From: Streptomyces sp. cf386
GTDB taxonomy: Bacteria > Actinomycetota > Actinomycetes > Streptomycetales > Streptomycetaceae
Direction: 5' to 3'
Length of the DNA: 64,000 nucleotides
Assembly: GCF_900103585.1 (NCBI RefSeq)
Contig: NZ_FNHV01000007.1
Location: forward strand, 164,627 to 228,626
In this document: one piece after another, positions 56,687 to 64,000 of the stretch
Numbering within the stretch: the stretch's first letter is position 1
Layout: each line of letters begins with the position of its first letter
The notes under the pieces: generated by a model
Seen by the model: the letters and a program-made list of their open reading frames with translations, nothing else
Database searches by the model: none
What the model was told of the DNA's origin: nothing
Made by a program: the position numbers and the translations under genes

Positions 56687-57355
56687 ATGGCTGTCATTCA
56701 CCACACCACGCTCAAGCCGACCAAGCTGGAACTGCTCACGTCCTGGCTGCCCACCCGCCCCTGGTACGAGGGCGGTGCGGGCGAACCGGAGTTGACCAAG
56801 GCCGGTGGCTTCCGGCTGGACGATCCGGAGGGCGAGGTGGGAATCGAGTTCATGGTGGTCACCGATGCCTCCGGAGCCGGTCCGGCCGCCTACCTGGTGC
56901 CGCTCACCTATCGCGGCGCACCCCTCGACGGCGCGGAGCACGCCCTCGTCGGCACCATGGAGCACGGTGTGCTCGGGCAGCGCTGGGTCTACGACGGCTG
57001 CCACGACCCGGTGCTGGTCGCCCAGTTGCTGGCCCTGATCGAGGGGCGGGTCCAGGCCCAGGCACAGAGCCTCACCGACACGCCCGACCAGGAGGTCGGC
57101 CGCTCCTACACCGGTGACGGGCTCCCTTCCGCCGCCTTCGTCCGCACGGCGACCGACGATCGCGACGGCACCGAGGTCCCCCTCCCGGACGGCACGGCCC
57201 TTCGCCTCCACCGGGTCCTGCGCCCCGCCGCCCCGGACGCGCCGGCTCTCCCTCCCCAGGGTGCGATCGGCCATGTCGCCGGTGCCTGGGGCAGGCCGGA
57301 CGGCAGTCGTGCCCAGGCCGTGTTCGCCGTCCTGGGTATCGGTTCTCGGGCCTAG
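56687..57355 (+). CDS. Maltokinase N-terminal cap-like domain protein
   Basis: 222 residues. The whole protein resembles the N-terminal cap domain of actinobacterial maltokinase: AVIHHTTLKPTKLELLTSWL, PTRPWYEGG, FMVVTDASGAGPAAYLVPLTY and RWVYDGCHDPVLVAQLLALI. The kinase lobe is missing, so it cannot phosphorylate sugar by itself. A structural or glucan-related role is a guess. It is 37 nt after the glycosylase gene and ends before a bidirectional hairpin. Confidence 0.78.
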   Translation: MAVIHHTTLKPTKLELLTSWLPTRPWYEGGAGEPELTKAGGFRLDDPEGEVGIEFMVVTDASGAGPAAYLVPLTYRGAPLDGAEHALVGTMEHGVLGQRWVYDGCHDPVLVAQLLALIEGRVQAQAQSLTDTPDQEVGRSYTGDGLPSAAFVRTATDDRDGTEVPLPDGTALRLHRVLRPAAPDAPALPPQGAIGHVAGAWGRPDGSRAQAVFAVLGIGSRA

Positions 57356-57364
57356 TCGGGTTCT

Positions 57365-57395
57365 GGTTCTCGGGCGCAGGAGGCGCCCGAGAACC
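57365..57395. terminator. Bidirectional terminator between the cap protein and GntR genes
   Basis: A 13-bp perfect stem: GGTTCTCGGGCGC at 57365-57377 and its complement at 57383-57395, with a 5-nt loop. It lies 9 nt after one stop and touches the stop codon of the converging GntR gene. Confidence 0.88.
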
Positions 57396-58060
57396 TATTC
57401 GGCCGTGTCCTCCCCGAACAACTGCCGTACCGTCGACCGGTAGTTGGTCCGGACGTGCGCGAGGGCGTGGGCGCGGGCGCGGGCCGGGTCGCCGGAGGCG
57501 ATCGCCTCGTACAACTCCCGGTGTTCCACCAGGAGTTGTGGCCATTCCTCGTTGCGTCGGGTCATCCAGCGCAGGCGGCCCGCGACCGGTTCCAGGGCTT
57601 CGAGCAGCAGGCTGTTGCCCGCCATGGCCACGATGCGGTCGTGCAGCCGGCTGTTGATGTCCGTGATCGTTTCGGCGTCCCCCGCCTCGGTGGCGGTGGC
57701 CGCCTGGTCGAGGAGCCGCTCGGCCTCGGCCAGGTCCTCCGGCGTGGCACGGGATGCGGCGAGTCCCGCCGCGTACACCTCCAGCGCCTCGCGCAGCTCG
57801 AAGAGCTCCTTGACGTCGTTCGGGGTCAGCCGTCGTACGACCGTACGGCGTGGCGTCTCGAAGTGGACGAACCCCTCCGCGACCAGCGCGCGGATCGCCT
57901 CGCGGACCGGTACGCGGGAGACGCCGAAGCGGTCGGCCAGCTCCCGCTCGACCAGTCGGTCGCCGGGGCGGAGGCCGCCCGAGATGATCTCCTGCCGCAA
58001 GGTCGCCAGGACACGCTCACGGACGGCGCCGAGGGGTTCGATCTTCGTCGGGGAGCTCAT
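57395..58060 (-). CDS. GntR-family regulator, FadR/FCD subfamily
   Basis: 221 residues. The winged HTH (residues ~12-75) reads ISGGLRPGDRLVERELADRF and GVSRVPVREAIRALVAEGFV. The FCD effector domain (residues ~85-210) has Asp/His metal-ligand candidates in ELREALEVYAAGLAA, NSRLHDRIVAMAGN and EHRELYEAI. It is divergent from the NCS1 permease gene; a perfect 16-bp dyad of FadR type lies between them. It most likely represses the permease-racemase pair and responds to a hydantoin- or purine-derived compound. Confidence 0.92.
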   Translation of the reverse strand: MSSPTKIEPLGAVRERVLATLRQEIISGGLRPGDRLVERELADRFGVSRVPVREAIRALVAEGFVHFETPRRTVVRRLTPNDVKELFELREALEVYAAGLAASRATPEDLAEAERLLDQAATATEAGDAETITDINSRLHDRIVAMAGNSLLLEALEPVAGRLRWMTRRNEEWPQLLVEHRELYEAIASGDPARARAHALAHVRTNYRSTVRQLFGEDTAE

Positions 58061-58168
58061 GGGGTCATCTTCCTCATGGAGCCATCTTCGCCGACCCGCG
58101 GGGTGTTTTACGGAGCGTTAACAAAGAGGACATCGGTCAGAACGCTTGACGGGGAGACCATGACCGCA

Positions 58169-58184
58169 GTTTGGTATACCAAAC
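58169..58184. promoter_or_regulatory. GntR/FadR-type operator
   Basis: GTTTGGTATACCAAAC is a perfect 16-bp palindrome containing TGGTATACCA, the FadR-subfamily signature. It lies 40 nt before the permease start and 109 nt before the regulator start. Confidence 0.85.
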
Positions 58185-58223
58185 GGCTGCAGTCCTCCAC
58201 TCCGTCCCCTTCCTGGAGGCCCC

Positions 58224-59735
58224 GTGTCACTCGCCGACCGTGCCGAAGCCACCGGCACAGCAGCGTTCGTTCCCGATCCCCGGCTCACCAACGAAGACCT
58301 CGCCCCCGCGGGCAAGCGCAACTGGAAGGTCTTCGACCTCTTCGCCATGTGGATGTCCGACGTCCACAACCTCGGCAACTACACGTTCGCGGCCGGTCTG
58401 CTGGTCCTCGGCATGAACGTGTGGCAGGTGTTCACGTCCTTGCTCGTCGGCTTCGTGATCATCTACATCGGCATGAACTGGATGGGCAGGATCGGCCAGC
58501 GCCACGGCGTCCCGTTCCCGGTCGTCAGCCGCATCAGCTTCGGCGTCTGGGGCGCCAACATCCCGGCGCTGATCAGGGCCGTCATCGCCATCATGTGGTA
58601 CGGCATCCAGACCTACCTGGCCTCTGTCGCCGTCAACATCATGCTGCTGGCCGCCTGGCCTGGACTGGAGTCCTGGACGCACAGTTCCTTCCTGGGCCTG
58701 GATGCGCTCGGCTGGGTGTCGTTCCTGTCCCTGTGGCTGCTCCAGGCGTTGATCATCAGCCAGGGCATGGAGTCGGTGCGGAAGTTCCAGGACTTCTGCG
58801 GCCCGGCGATCTGGCTGGTGATGATCGCGCTGGCGGTGTGGATCCTCGCCAAGGCGGGCTGGACGATCTCGCTCACCGACACCCCGCACCCGGTGTCCGT
58901 CGGCGAGCAGTGGCGGCAGTGGTTCGGCGCGATCGGCCTGATCCTCGCCACGTACGGCACGTTGATGCTCAACTTCTGCGACTTCTCGCGCTTCGCGCCC
59001 GACTACCGGACGGTCCGCAAGGGCAACTTCTGGGGCCTGCCCATCAACTCGACGGCATTCGTGGTCGTCTCGGTGATCGTCACGGCCGGTTCGCTGGAGG
59101 TGTTCGGCGAGGCCATCACCGACCCGGCGGAGCTGGTGGCCAAGGTCGGCAACACCTGGGTCCTGGTCATCGGGGCGCTGACCTTCGCCATCGCCACCAT
59201 GGGCGTCAACATCGTCGCCAACTTCGTCTCACCGGCGTACGACCTGGCCAACGTCTGGCCGCAGAAGATCACCTTCAAGGTCGGCGGCATGATCAGCACG
59301 GTGGCCGCGCTGGTGGTCACGCCGTGGAACCTCTTCTCGAACCCGACGGTCGTCAACTACTTCCTCGGCGGTCTCGGCGCCTTCCTCGGCCCGCTGTTCG
59401 GCGTGATCATGGTCGACTACTACCTGGTCAAGCGCGGCCGCGTGGACGTGAACGAACTGTTCGACGCCACCCCCGGTTCCCGCTACTACTACCGCAAGGG
59501 CGTCAACCCCAAGGCGCTGTGGGCGTTCCTGCCGGCGGCGGGGGTCGCGGCGGTGCTGGCGTTGGTGAAGACGTTCAGCGATGTGGCGCCGTACTCATGG
59601 TTCATCGGTACGGCGATGGCGGCGGGGCTGTACCTGGTGCTGTGCCGCGGTGAGCGCGCCGCGTCCGGCACCACGGCGGCCGACACCGCGCCCGGCACCG
59701 ACTCCGCCACCGGTTCCGTGACGCAGGAGGTCTGA
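58224..59735 (+). CDS. NCS1-family nucleobase/hydantoin:cation symporter
   Basis: 503 residues, GTG start with TGGAGG upstream. The N-terminal cytosolic segment ends in FDLFAMWMSDVHNLGNYTFA, the NCS1 signature. About 12 membrane helices follow, including PVVSRISFGVWGANIPALIR and MLNFCDFSRFAPDYRTVRKG. It imports uracil, allantoin, hydantoins or related compounds. The downstream racemase (4 nt gap) and the GntR operator suggest hydantoin/allantoin-type substrates. Confidence 0.92.
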   Translation: MSLADRAEATGTAAFVPDPRLTNEDLAPAGKRNWKVFDLFAMWMSDVHNLGNYTFAAGLLVLGMNVWQVFTSLLVGFVIIYIGMNWMGRIGQRHGVPFPVVSRISFGVWGANIPALIRAVIAIMWYGIQTYLASVAVNIMLLAAWPGLESWTHSSFLGLDALGWVSFLSLWLLQALIISQGMESVRKFQDFCGPAIWLVMIALAVWILAKAGWTISLTDTPHPVSVGEQWRQWFGAIGLILATYGTLMLNFCDFSRFAPDYRTVRKGNFWGLPINSTAFVVVSVIVTAGSLEVFGEAITDPAELVAKVGNTWVLVIGALTFAIATMGVNIVANFVSPAYDLANVWPQKITFKVGGMISTVAALVVTPWNLFSNPTVVNYFLGGLGAFLGPLFGVIMVDYYLVKRGRVDVNELFDATPGSRYYYRKGVNPKALWAFLPAAGVAAVLALVKTFSDVAPYSWFIGTAMAAGLYLVLCRGERAASGTTAADTAPGTDSATGSVTQEV

Positions 59736-59739
59736 AAAC

Positions 59740-60453
59740 GTGCGGATCGTCGTCACCAACTGCAACACCACGCAGGAGATGACCGAGGAGATCGTACGAG
59801 GTGCCCGGGCCGCCGCAGGCCCGGGCACCACCGTGCTCGGGCTGACCCCCACGTGGGGACCCGAGTCGGCGGAGGGCTGGCTCGACAGCTACCTCTCGGC
59901 GGCGGCGGTCATGGACGCGCTGCGAACGTACGAGGGTCCCGCGTACGACGCCGTGGTCATGGCCGGTTTCGGGGAGCACGGGCGGGAGGGCGTCCGGGAG
60001 CTGGTGGATGTGCCGGTCGTCGACATCACGGAGGCGGCGGCGCATCTGGCCTGTCTGCTGGGGCGGCGGTACGGGGTCGTGACCACGCTGGAACGGTCGT
60101 GCGGGCAGATCGAGGACAGCCTGGAGACGGCCGGGGTGGGGCGGAACTGCGTCGCCGTGATCGGTACCGGGCTCGGGGTGCTGGAGCTGGAGTCCGGCGA
60201 ACGCACGGAATCCGCGTTCTTGGCGGCAGCCGAACGGGCGCGGGACGCGGGTGCCGAGGTTCTGGTGCTGGGGTGTGCCGGGATGACCGGGTTGCAGCGG
60301 GCGGTGGGGGAGAAGCTGGGGGTTCCGGTGGTCGACGGGGTGGCGGCGGCCGTCAAACTCGCCGAGTCGCTGGTGGGGTTGGGGCTGACGACGAGCCGGG
60401 TCGGGGGGTATGCGAAGCCGTTGGTGAAGCGGCGGGTGTGGGGGGCGTCTTAG
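59740..60453 (+). CDS. Asp/Glu/hydantoin racemase-family protein lacking the first cysteine
   Basis: 237 residues from GTG 59740. The fold is that of HyuE-type racemases: N-terminal MRIVVTNCNTTQEMTEEI, the ACxGMTGL-like loop VLGCAGMTGL with Cys179, and VVDGVAAAVKLAESLVGLGL. In hydantoin racemases the first catalytic cysteine lies in a C(F/W)GDP-like motif; here that stretch is VVMAGFGEHG, with Gly76 at the Cys position. So it may be a one-base racemase, a different isomerase or decarboxylase, or inactive. It is translationally close to the permease and shares its operon. Confidence 0.82.
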   Translation: MRIVVTNCNTTQEMTEEIVRGARAAAGPGTTVLGLTPTWGPESAEGWLDSYLSAAAVMDALRTYEGPAYDAVVMAGFGEHGREGVRELVDVPVVDITEAAAHLACLLGRRYGVVTTLERSCGQIEDSLETAGVGRNCVAVIGTGLGVLELESGERTESAFLAAAERARDAGAEVLVLGCAGMTGLQRAVGEKLGVPVVDGVAAAVKLAESLVGLGLTTSRVGGYAKPLVKRRVWGAS

Positions 60454-60602
60454 ACGGCATTTGATTTGGTGAGTGGGTGCGACGACTCGTCGGCCGGTAG
60501 GAAGCCGCGGGTGGGGGTCAACGGCTGGTGGAGTAGGCCAAGTTCGATGCACAGGTCGGCGACCTTTCCGGGGCCTTGGACCCGACTCTCTGCCTGGGCT
60601 GC
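60450..60602 (-). other. Gap 60454-60833: possible decayed coding remnant
   Basis: In the 380-nt gap before the next gene, the minus strand has a 50-codon open stretch with good-looking codon use (ADLCIELGLLHQPLTPTRGF then LPADESSHPL) ending at TAA 60450-60452. It has no start codon or ribosome site and I cannot assign a family. It may be the tail of a broken gene, or chance. The rest of the gap shows nothing I can name. Confidence 0.2.
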
Positions 60603-60833
60603 CTACCCCGGGCCCGCGGGTGCGCGGACCACAGGGGACGCCCCGTAGGACATCCGCCCGATCTTTGTGCCTGTGAACGGGAACTGCTCGGCTGTCGGTG
60701 CCGTCACATACGATGATCACTGCCTCGCGGGACGCTCCGGCTGCCTGCGGGCGGGAGCGATTTCGTCAGGGGGGCGGGCACAGGCGTGTCCGCGGCGCCG
60801 TCGGCAGGCGCCGGAGCAACGGGGGAAAGACCG

Positions 60834-61757
60834 GTGAGGAAGCGTGCGTTCGCGTTCGCGTTCGTGAGCAGTGCCCTGGCCGCGCTGATAGCCGTCACGG
60901 CCGGCTGTGCGGTCGAGGAGACACCTCGGCGGCCTGACGCGGCGTCTGCCGGGATACGGCCTCTGACCGACGTGGAGCAGTTGCGGATCTCGGACGCCCA
61001 GCAGCGGCTGATCCGGGACTGCATGACCCGCCAGGGGTTCGAGTTCCGGGAGGCCGAGCGGCTGAGCCTGGAGGAGAGCCGCACGCTCGGCTATGTGCAG
61101 GACGACATCGACTGGGCCCGCAAGCACGGGTACGGCAGCCGGATTCAGGCCAAGGAGGACCGGGCCCGTCGGGCCAACCCCAATCTGGCCTATCGTGCGT
61201 CGCTGACGCCTCAGCGGCGGGCTGCCTACGACAAGGCCTTGGACGGCGGGCTCGAAGCGCCCATGATCTCGGCCGACCTGCCCGGCGGCGGAACCATCCG
61301 CAAGAAGGTCGGGGGATGCGCTGCCGAGTCCGAGCGGCGGCTCTACGGCGATCTGGAGGCCTGGTTCCGCGCCGACAAGGTCGCCGCCAATCTCAGGCCG
61401 CTCTACGTGCCCCAGGTCCTGCGTGACAAGAAGTTCAAAGCGGCGCTGAAGGCATGGGCCCAGTGCATGAAGCGGGCCGGGCACTCCTACGCCGATCCGC
61501 CCGCGGCACGGCGTGCCGCTGCCCTGCTGCCGACGGCGGGGACGTCGCCCGACGAGGCGTTCGAGACCGAGCGGGAGCTCGCCACGGACGACGCCACGTG
61601 CGCGCGTGCCACGTCCCTGAAGGCCGTCGGCGCCGAGCGGGAGCGGTTCTACGTGGACAGGCTGCGCGACCGCTACGGAGAGGCGCTCGACACGAGCCGC
61701 CGTATCCAGCACGAGGCGTTCGCCCGCGCCGCAAAGCTGGTCGGGCCCCGGGCCTGA
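60834..61757 (+). CDS. Secreted lipoprotein, unknown function
   Basis: 307 residues from GTG 60834, preceded by GGGGGAAAG. The signal peptide ends at lipobox VTAGC (Cys25). The mature protein is charged and helical, with cysteines in LIRDCMTRQGFEFREAERLS, KKVGGCAAESE, WAQCMKRAGHSYADPP and DDATCARA. The CMxxxGxxF and CMKxAGHxY segments recur, suggesting two related halves, as in a family of Streptomyces lipoproteins of unknown role. No enzymatic motif. Confidence 0.75.
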   Translation: MRKRAFAFAFVSSALAALIAVTAGCAVEETPRRPDAASAGIRPLTDVEQLRISDAQQRLIRDCMTRQGFEFREAERLSLEESRTLGYVQDDIDWARKHGYGSRIQAKEDRARRANPNLAYRASLTPQRRAAYDKALDGGLEAPMISADLPGGGTIRKKVGGCAAESERRLYGDLEAWFRADKVAANLRPLYVPQVLRDKKFKAALKAWAQCMKRAGHSYADPPAARRAAALLPTAGTSPDEAFETERELATDDATCARATSLKAVGAERERFYVDRLRDRYGEALDTSRRIQHEAFARAAKLVGPRA

Positions 61758-61798
61758 CCACCACAGACCTTCCACGGCTGACCGGCCTGGAAGCAGCG

Positions 61799-61817
61799 TG
61801 TACATGATGCATGTACA
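61799..61817. promoter_or_regulatory. Perfect 19-bp dyad upstream of the small secreted protein
   Basis: TGTACATGATGCATGTACA has 8-bp perfect arms (TGTACATG/CATGTACA) around ATG. It is 28 nt from the start of the downstream gene, so it is well placed as an operator. Its outer geometry, TGTAC-N9-GTACA, is the same as at 32726-32744. Confidence 0.6.
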
Positions 61818-61845
61818 TGACAAGCACATCAAACGGGAGAGAATC

Positions 61846-62307
61846 ATGCGCAAGAAGCTGACCACCGCCGTGGTGACACTGGGCCTGACGGCCCTGGGCT
61901 TCACGATCCCCACGACCGCCCAGGCGGCCTCCGGCTGCAACGCCAAGTGGCCCGGCCGCGACGGTTACGTCCGCGCCTGGGACGGCTACGACTGCCAGGG
62001 CGAGCTGCTCGGGGCGTCCGTCGGCAACGACTGGAGCTGGGGCGACGTCGAAGGCGACTTCCAGGAGCAGGACTACAACCGCGCCTCGTCCGTCATGAAC
62101 AGCGGCTTCATCGGCGGCAAGGACGTCGTGGCCTTCCACTGGATCGCCGGCATGAACAGCGAATACGCCTGCCTGTCGCCGAACGAGTTCTTCGTCGACA
62201 ACCTCTCCCGCAACAAGTTCACCAACGGCGAGAGCATGGACAACTCGATCGGCTCTCACCGCTGGGTGACCGCCTCCGAGTGCGGGGCGGGCACCTGGAT
62301 GAGCTGA
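61846..62307 (+). CDS. Small secreted protein, peptidase-inhibitor-I36/beta-gamma-crystallin-like
   Basis: 153 residues from ATG 61846 with GGGAGAG upstream; a longer start at 61798 would run through the dyad and is rejected. A Sec signal peptide ends at AQAA. The mature part is Gly/Asp/Trp-rich with four cysteines (GCNAKWPGRDGYVRAWDGYDC, EYACLSPNE and SECGAG), resembling small secreted inhibitors or crystallin-like folds. No catalytic motif. A long hairpin follows. Confidence 0.72.
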   Translation: MRKKLTTAVVTLGLTALGFTIPTTAQAASGCNAKWPGRDGYVRAWDGYDCQGELLGASVGNDWSWGDVEGDFQEQDYNRASSVMNSGFIGGKDVVAFHWIAGMNSEYACLSPNEFFVDNLSRNKFTNGESMDNSIGSHRWVTASECGAGTWMS

Positions 62308-62313
62308 CCCCTA

Positions 62314-62383
62314 AAGGACGCGGACGGCCCGCCGGCACCTCCGGCCGGCGCGCCGGCCGCGCTGCGGCGCCGTCCGTGTCCTT
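62314..62383 (+). terminator. Long nested hairpin after the small secreted protein
   Basis: AAGGACGCGGACGGC at 62314-62328 pairs with GCCGTCCGTGTCCTT at 62369-62383 (15 positions, one mismatch or wobble). Inside it lies the perfect palindrome GGCCGGCGCGCCGGCC at 62343-62358. It ends the upstream transcript. The remaining ~225 nt before the GNAT gene hold nothing I recognise. Confidence 0.8.
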
Positions 62384-62609
62384 GAGCTGTCGGTATGGTC
62401 CCGGCATAGACTCGCCGGTCATCATGGCGATGGGGCCCACTGCCCTAAGGCCGCGAAGGAGCCGCTGGCACCACCCGCTGGAACAGCTCCCACAGCTCCC
62501 CCAGCTCATCCGGCACCAGACGCTCAACAGGACTGGACCGGGGCTGCCCCGGGGGTCACCGGACGCGCATGGGCTCCCTCGGGAGCGACCGCACGGGTCC
62601 GGGACCGGC

Positions 62610-63077
62610 TCAGGTCTGTTCAGGGTGGACCGGACGCCAGTCGAAGCGCACGTCCGGCTCGCGCTCCTCGTTGCCGCTGCCGTCCGTGTGCTCGACGGCG
62701 ACGAAGCCGTGTCGCTCGTAGAAGCGGTGGGCCGGCTTGTTGACCTGGAAGGTCCACAAGGTCAGGCCGTCTGGTCTGCGCCGCTTGGCGAGGTCGACCA
62801 AGCGGTCGCCGATGCCGCGGCCACGCCAGTCGGGGGCGAGGTAGAGCTGGGAGAGCTGGTCACCGTCGAGCACCATGAGGCCGACGACGCCGTCGGCGGC
62901 CTCGGCCACCCAGGTCTCCCGCAACGGCACCACCACCTCCCGGAAATACGTCCGCACCTCGTCGTCCGAGTGCGGCCGAACGACCGTCGGCAGCGCGGCG
63001 GCGAACGACCGCAGCCAGACGTCGGCGGCGGCACCGGCGTCGGTGGCGAGGGCGCGGCGGAGCGCGATGGGGGTCAC
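62610..63077 (-). CDS. GNAT-family N-acetyltransferase
   Basis: 155 residues from GTG 63077. GNAT core: acetyl-CoA loop LYLAPDWRGRGIGDRLVDLA with the (Q/R)xxGxG/A motif as RGRGIG, and KPAHRFYERHGFVAVEHTDG. The GTG overlaps the RidA-family stop by 4 nt, so the two are co-translated. The acceptor is unknown. Confidence 0.88.
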   Translation of the reverse strand: MTPIALRRALATDAGAAADVWLRSFAAALPTVVRPHSDDEVRTYFREVVVPLRETWVAEAADGVVGLMVLDGDQLSQLYLAPDWRGRGIGDRLVDLAKRRRPDGLTLWTFQVNKPAHRFYERHGFVAVEHTDGSGNEEREPDVRFDWRPVHPEQT

Positions 63078-63499
63078 GGCCGAGCCACCTCCTCCTGCCC
63101 CTCGGGAACGACGGCAGTGGCCGTGATCTCCACCAACTGCCCCGTGTATCCGAGGCAGGCGACCCCGAGCAGCGTCGACGACTGAGGGCCGATGCTCAGC
63201 CCGGACGTCTCGACGACCTCCCAGACGGCGGACAACACAGCCGTCTCACTGCTCACCACATAGACGTCGGTCGACAGAACGTGGGCCAAATCGCTGCCCA
63301 CCGCCCGCAGTTGCTCCTCCAGGTTGGCGATCACCTGCTCGGCCTGCCGTACCGGGTCCCCCTCTCCCACGAGGTTCCCGTCGGCGTCGAGGGGCACGGA
63401 CCCGGCGAGGAAGGCGAGCTTCGTGCCGGCCTCGACGACGGAGGCGTGGGAGTAGGTGGGGGGCGGGAAGAGGGCGGGGGAGGTGACGCGGCGGATCAT
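63074..63499 (-). CDS. RidA (YjgF/YER057c/UK114) family protein
   Basis: 141 residues. YSHASVVEAGTKLAFLAGSVP, the trimer-interface core, then VRQAEQVIANLEEQLRAVGS and LEITATAVVP with the family end. The catalytic Arg of true RidA (R105 in RNPVPRA) is not seen; the matching region reads SSTLLGVACLG, so it belongs to another Rid subfamily rather than being a standard enamine deaminase. It is coupled to the GNAT gene downstream. Confidence 0.85.
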   Translation of the reverse strand: MIRRVTSPALFPPPTYSHASVVEAGTKLAFLAGSVPLDADGNLVGEGDPVRQAEQVIANLEEQLRAVGSDLAHVLSTDVYVVSSETAVLSAVWEVVETSGLSIGPQSSTLLGVACLGYTGQLVEITATAVVPEGQEEVARP

Positions 63500-63722
63500 G
63501 CGGGCTCCTGAGCGGTACGGCGGTATGCCGGTACGACGCTGATATGGGGGCGAGGTCGGTGCGGTGGCGAGGGGCGACGGTCAATCCGCCGATCATGCGC
63601 GCCCGCACCGCCGCTCGCATCCGAATTTCCCCGAGCCCGTCGCCGTACGGCCGAAAGGCCCTTTGGTGCAACGGATGCGGCCGTGCGACGGCCCGTCGGC
63701 GGCGGCCCCCCACCCGGACAGG

Positions 63723-64000
63723 TCATCCCGGCGACGACCCGTACCCCCGCTCACGCAGCCGGCGTTCGCACTCCCGCGCAAGGTCCGGATACGCCTGGGC
63801 GATGGCCGCGTAGATCCGGCGGCGCAGCAGTTCCTCGGCTGCCGCGCGGCCGGTGCGTCCGTACAACTCGTCGAGGATCTCGTCGCAGCGGGTCAGTCGA
63901 TGTCGCAGATAGTCCACTTTCCAGCGGTCGAGCGCGCCGGGCTCGGCCCGCTCGACGGTGGCGGGCACCGCGACATGTCCCCGGCGCCACAGCGCCCGCT
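63723..64000 (-). CDS. Hypothetical protein, C-terminal part (runs off the window)
   Basis: The frame is open from the window edge to a stop at 63723-63725. The first codons read RALWRRGHVAVPATVERAEP, then a charged helical stretch, WKVDYLRHRLTRCDEILDEL. A GTG at 63968 could be a start, but the upstream codons look equally coding, so the gene probably begins beyond 64000. No family recognised. Confidence 0.55.
   Translation of the reverse strand, partial: RALWRRGHVAVPATVERAEPGALDRWKVDYLRHRLTRCDEILDELYGRTGRAAAEELLRRRIYAAIAQAYPDLARECERRLRERGYGSSPG

Overview
The window is high-GC actinobacterial chromosome, almost certainly Streptomyces. GC-rich third codon positions, frequent GTG and TTG starts, many GTGA/ATGA stop-start overlaps and interspersed GC-rich intergenic repeats all point that way. 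So do the gene families: a close homologue of Streptomyces griseus trypsin, a DUF6343-type protein and an SPW_0924-type small protein. No CRISPR array, complete insertion sequence, prophage or origin was seen. Most of the window looks like core chromosome with a few accessory insertions.

Layout. 1-5.3 kb: a steroid C/D-ring (HIP-CoA) degradation block. It holds a thiolase C-terminus, ipdC-ipdB-ipdA-echA20 and two divergent SDR genes around a KstR2-like operator; the arrangement matches the KstR2 regulon of mycobacteria. 5.3-13.7 kb: a zinc-metalloprotein, a secreted trypsin, a GH35 beta-galactosidase with a divergent AraC regulator, chorismate mutase, a lone receiver protein and aminopeptidase N. 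13.7-17.0 kb: a 22-bp tandem repeat followed by a translationally coupled PLP decarboxylase and N-hydroxylase (DesA/DesB-like) without desC or desD. 17-23 kb: a Tat-exported nucleotidase, a SIMPL protein, pyruvate kinase, a LAGLIDADG protein beside an odd tRNA-Leu(CAA)-like gene, and the ANTAR regulator PdtaR. 23-29 kb: a complete branched-chain amino acid ABC transporter (livKHMGF). 29-36 kb: a lipoprotein, a PaaI thioesterase, a FdhF/YdeP-type molybdoenzyme and DNA polymerase I. 36-40.5 kb: cell-envelope genes, including a lytic transglycosylase whose leader resembles a c-di-AMP (ydaO) riboswitch.

40.5-46 kb is the most unusual part. It is a two-gene operon of an alpha/beta hydrolase and a 1498-residue protein with an N-terminal caspase domain, a NACHT/STAND-type NTPase and a long beta-propeller sensor. 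This is the layout of a bacterial conflict or programmed-cell-death switch. It sits between DUF3068 and hrpB genes, and its 3' end runs 149 nt into hrpB on the opposite strand.

46-64 kb: hrpB, a methyltransferase lacking a normal start codon, rpsA with a clear promoter and terminator, a PAC2 protein, coaE, a TPR protein, an acyltransferase-like protein, DoxX, an S4 RNA-binding protein, a family 5 uracil-DNA glycosylase and a maltokinase-cap protein. These are followed by a GntR-NCS1 permease-racemase cluster with a perfect GntR operator, two exported proteins and a RidA/GNAT pair. Two sites share the dyad TGTAC-N9-GTACA, upstream of the molybdoenzyme and of a small secreted protein, suggesting a common regulator. 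All statements rest on reading the sequence; no database search was run.
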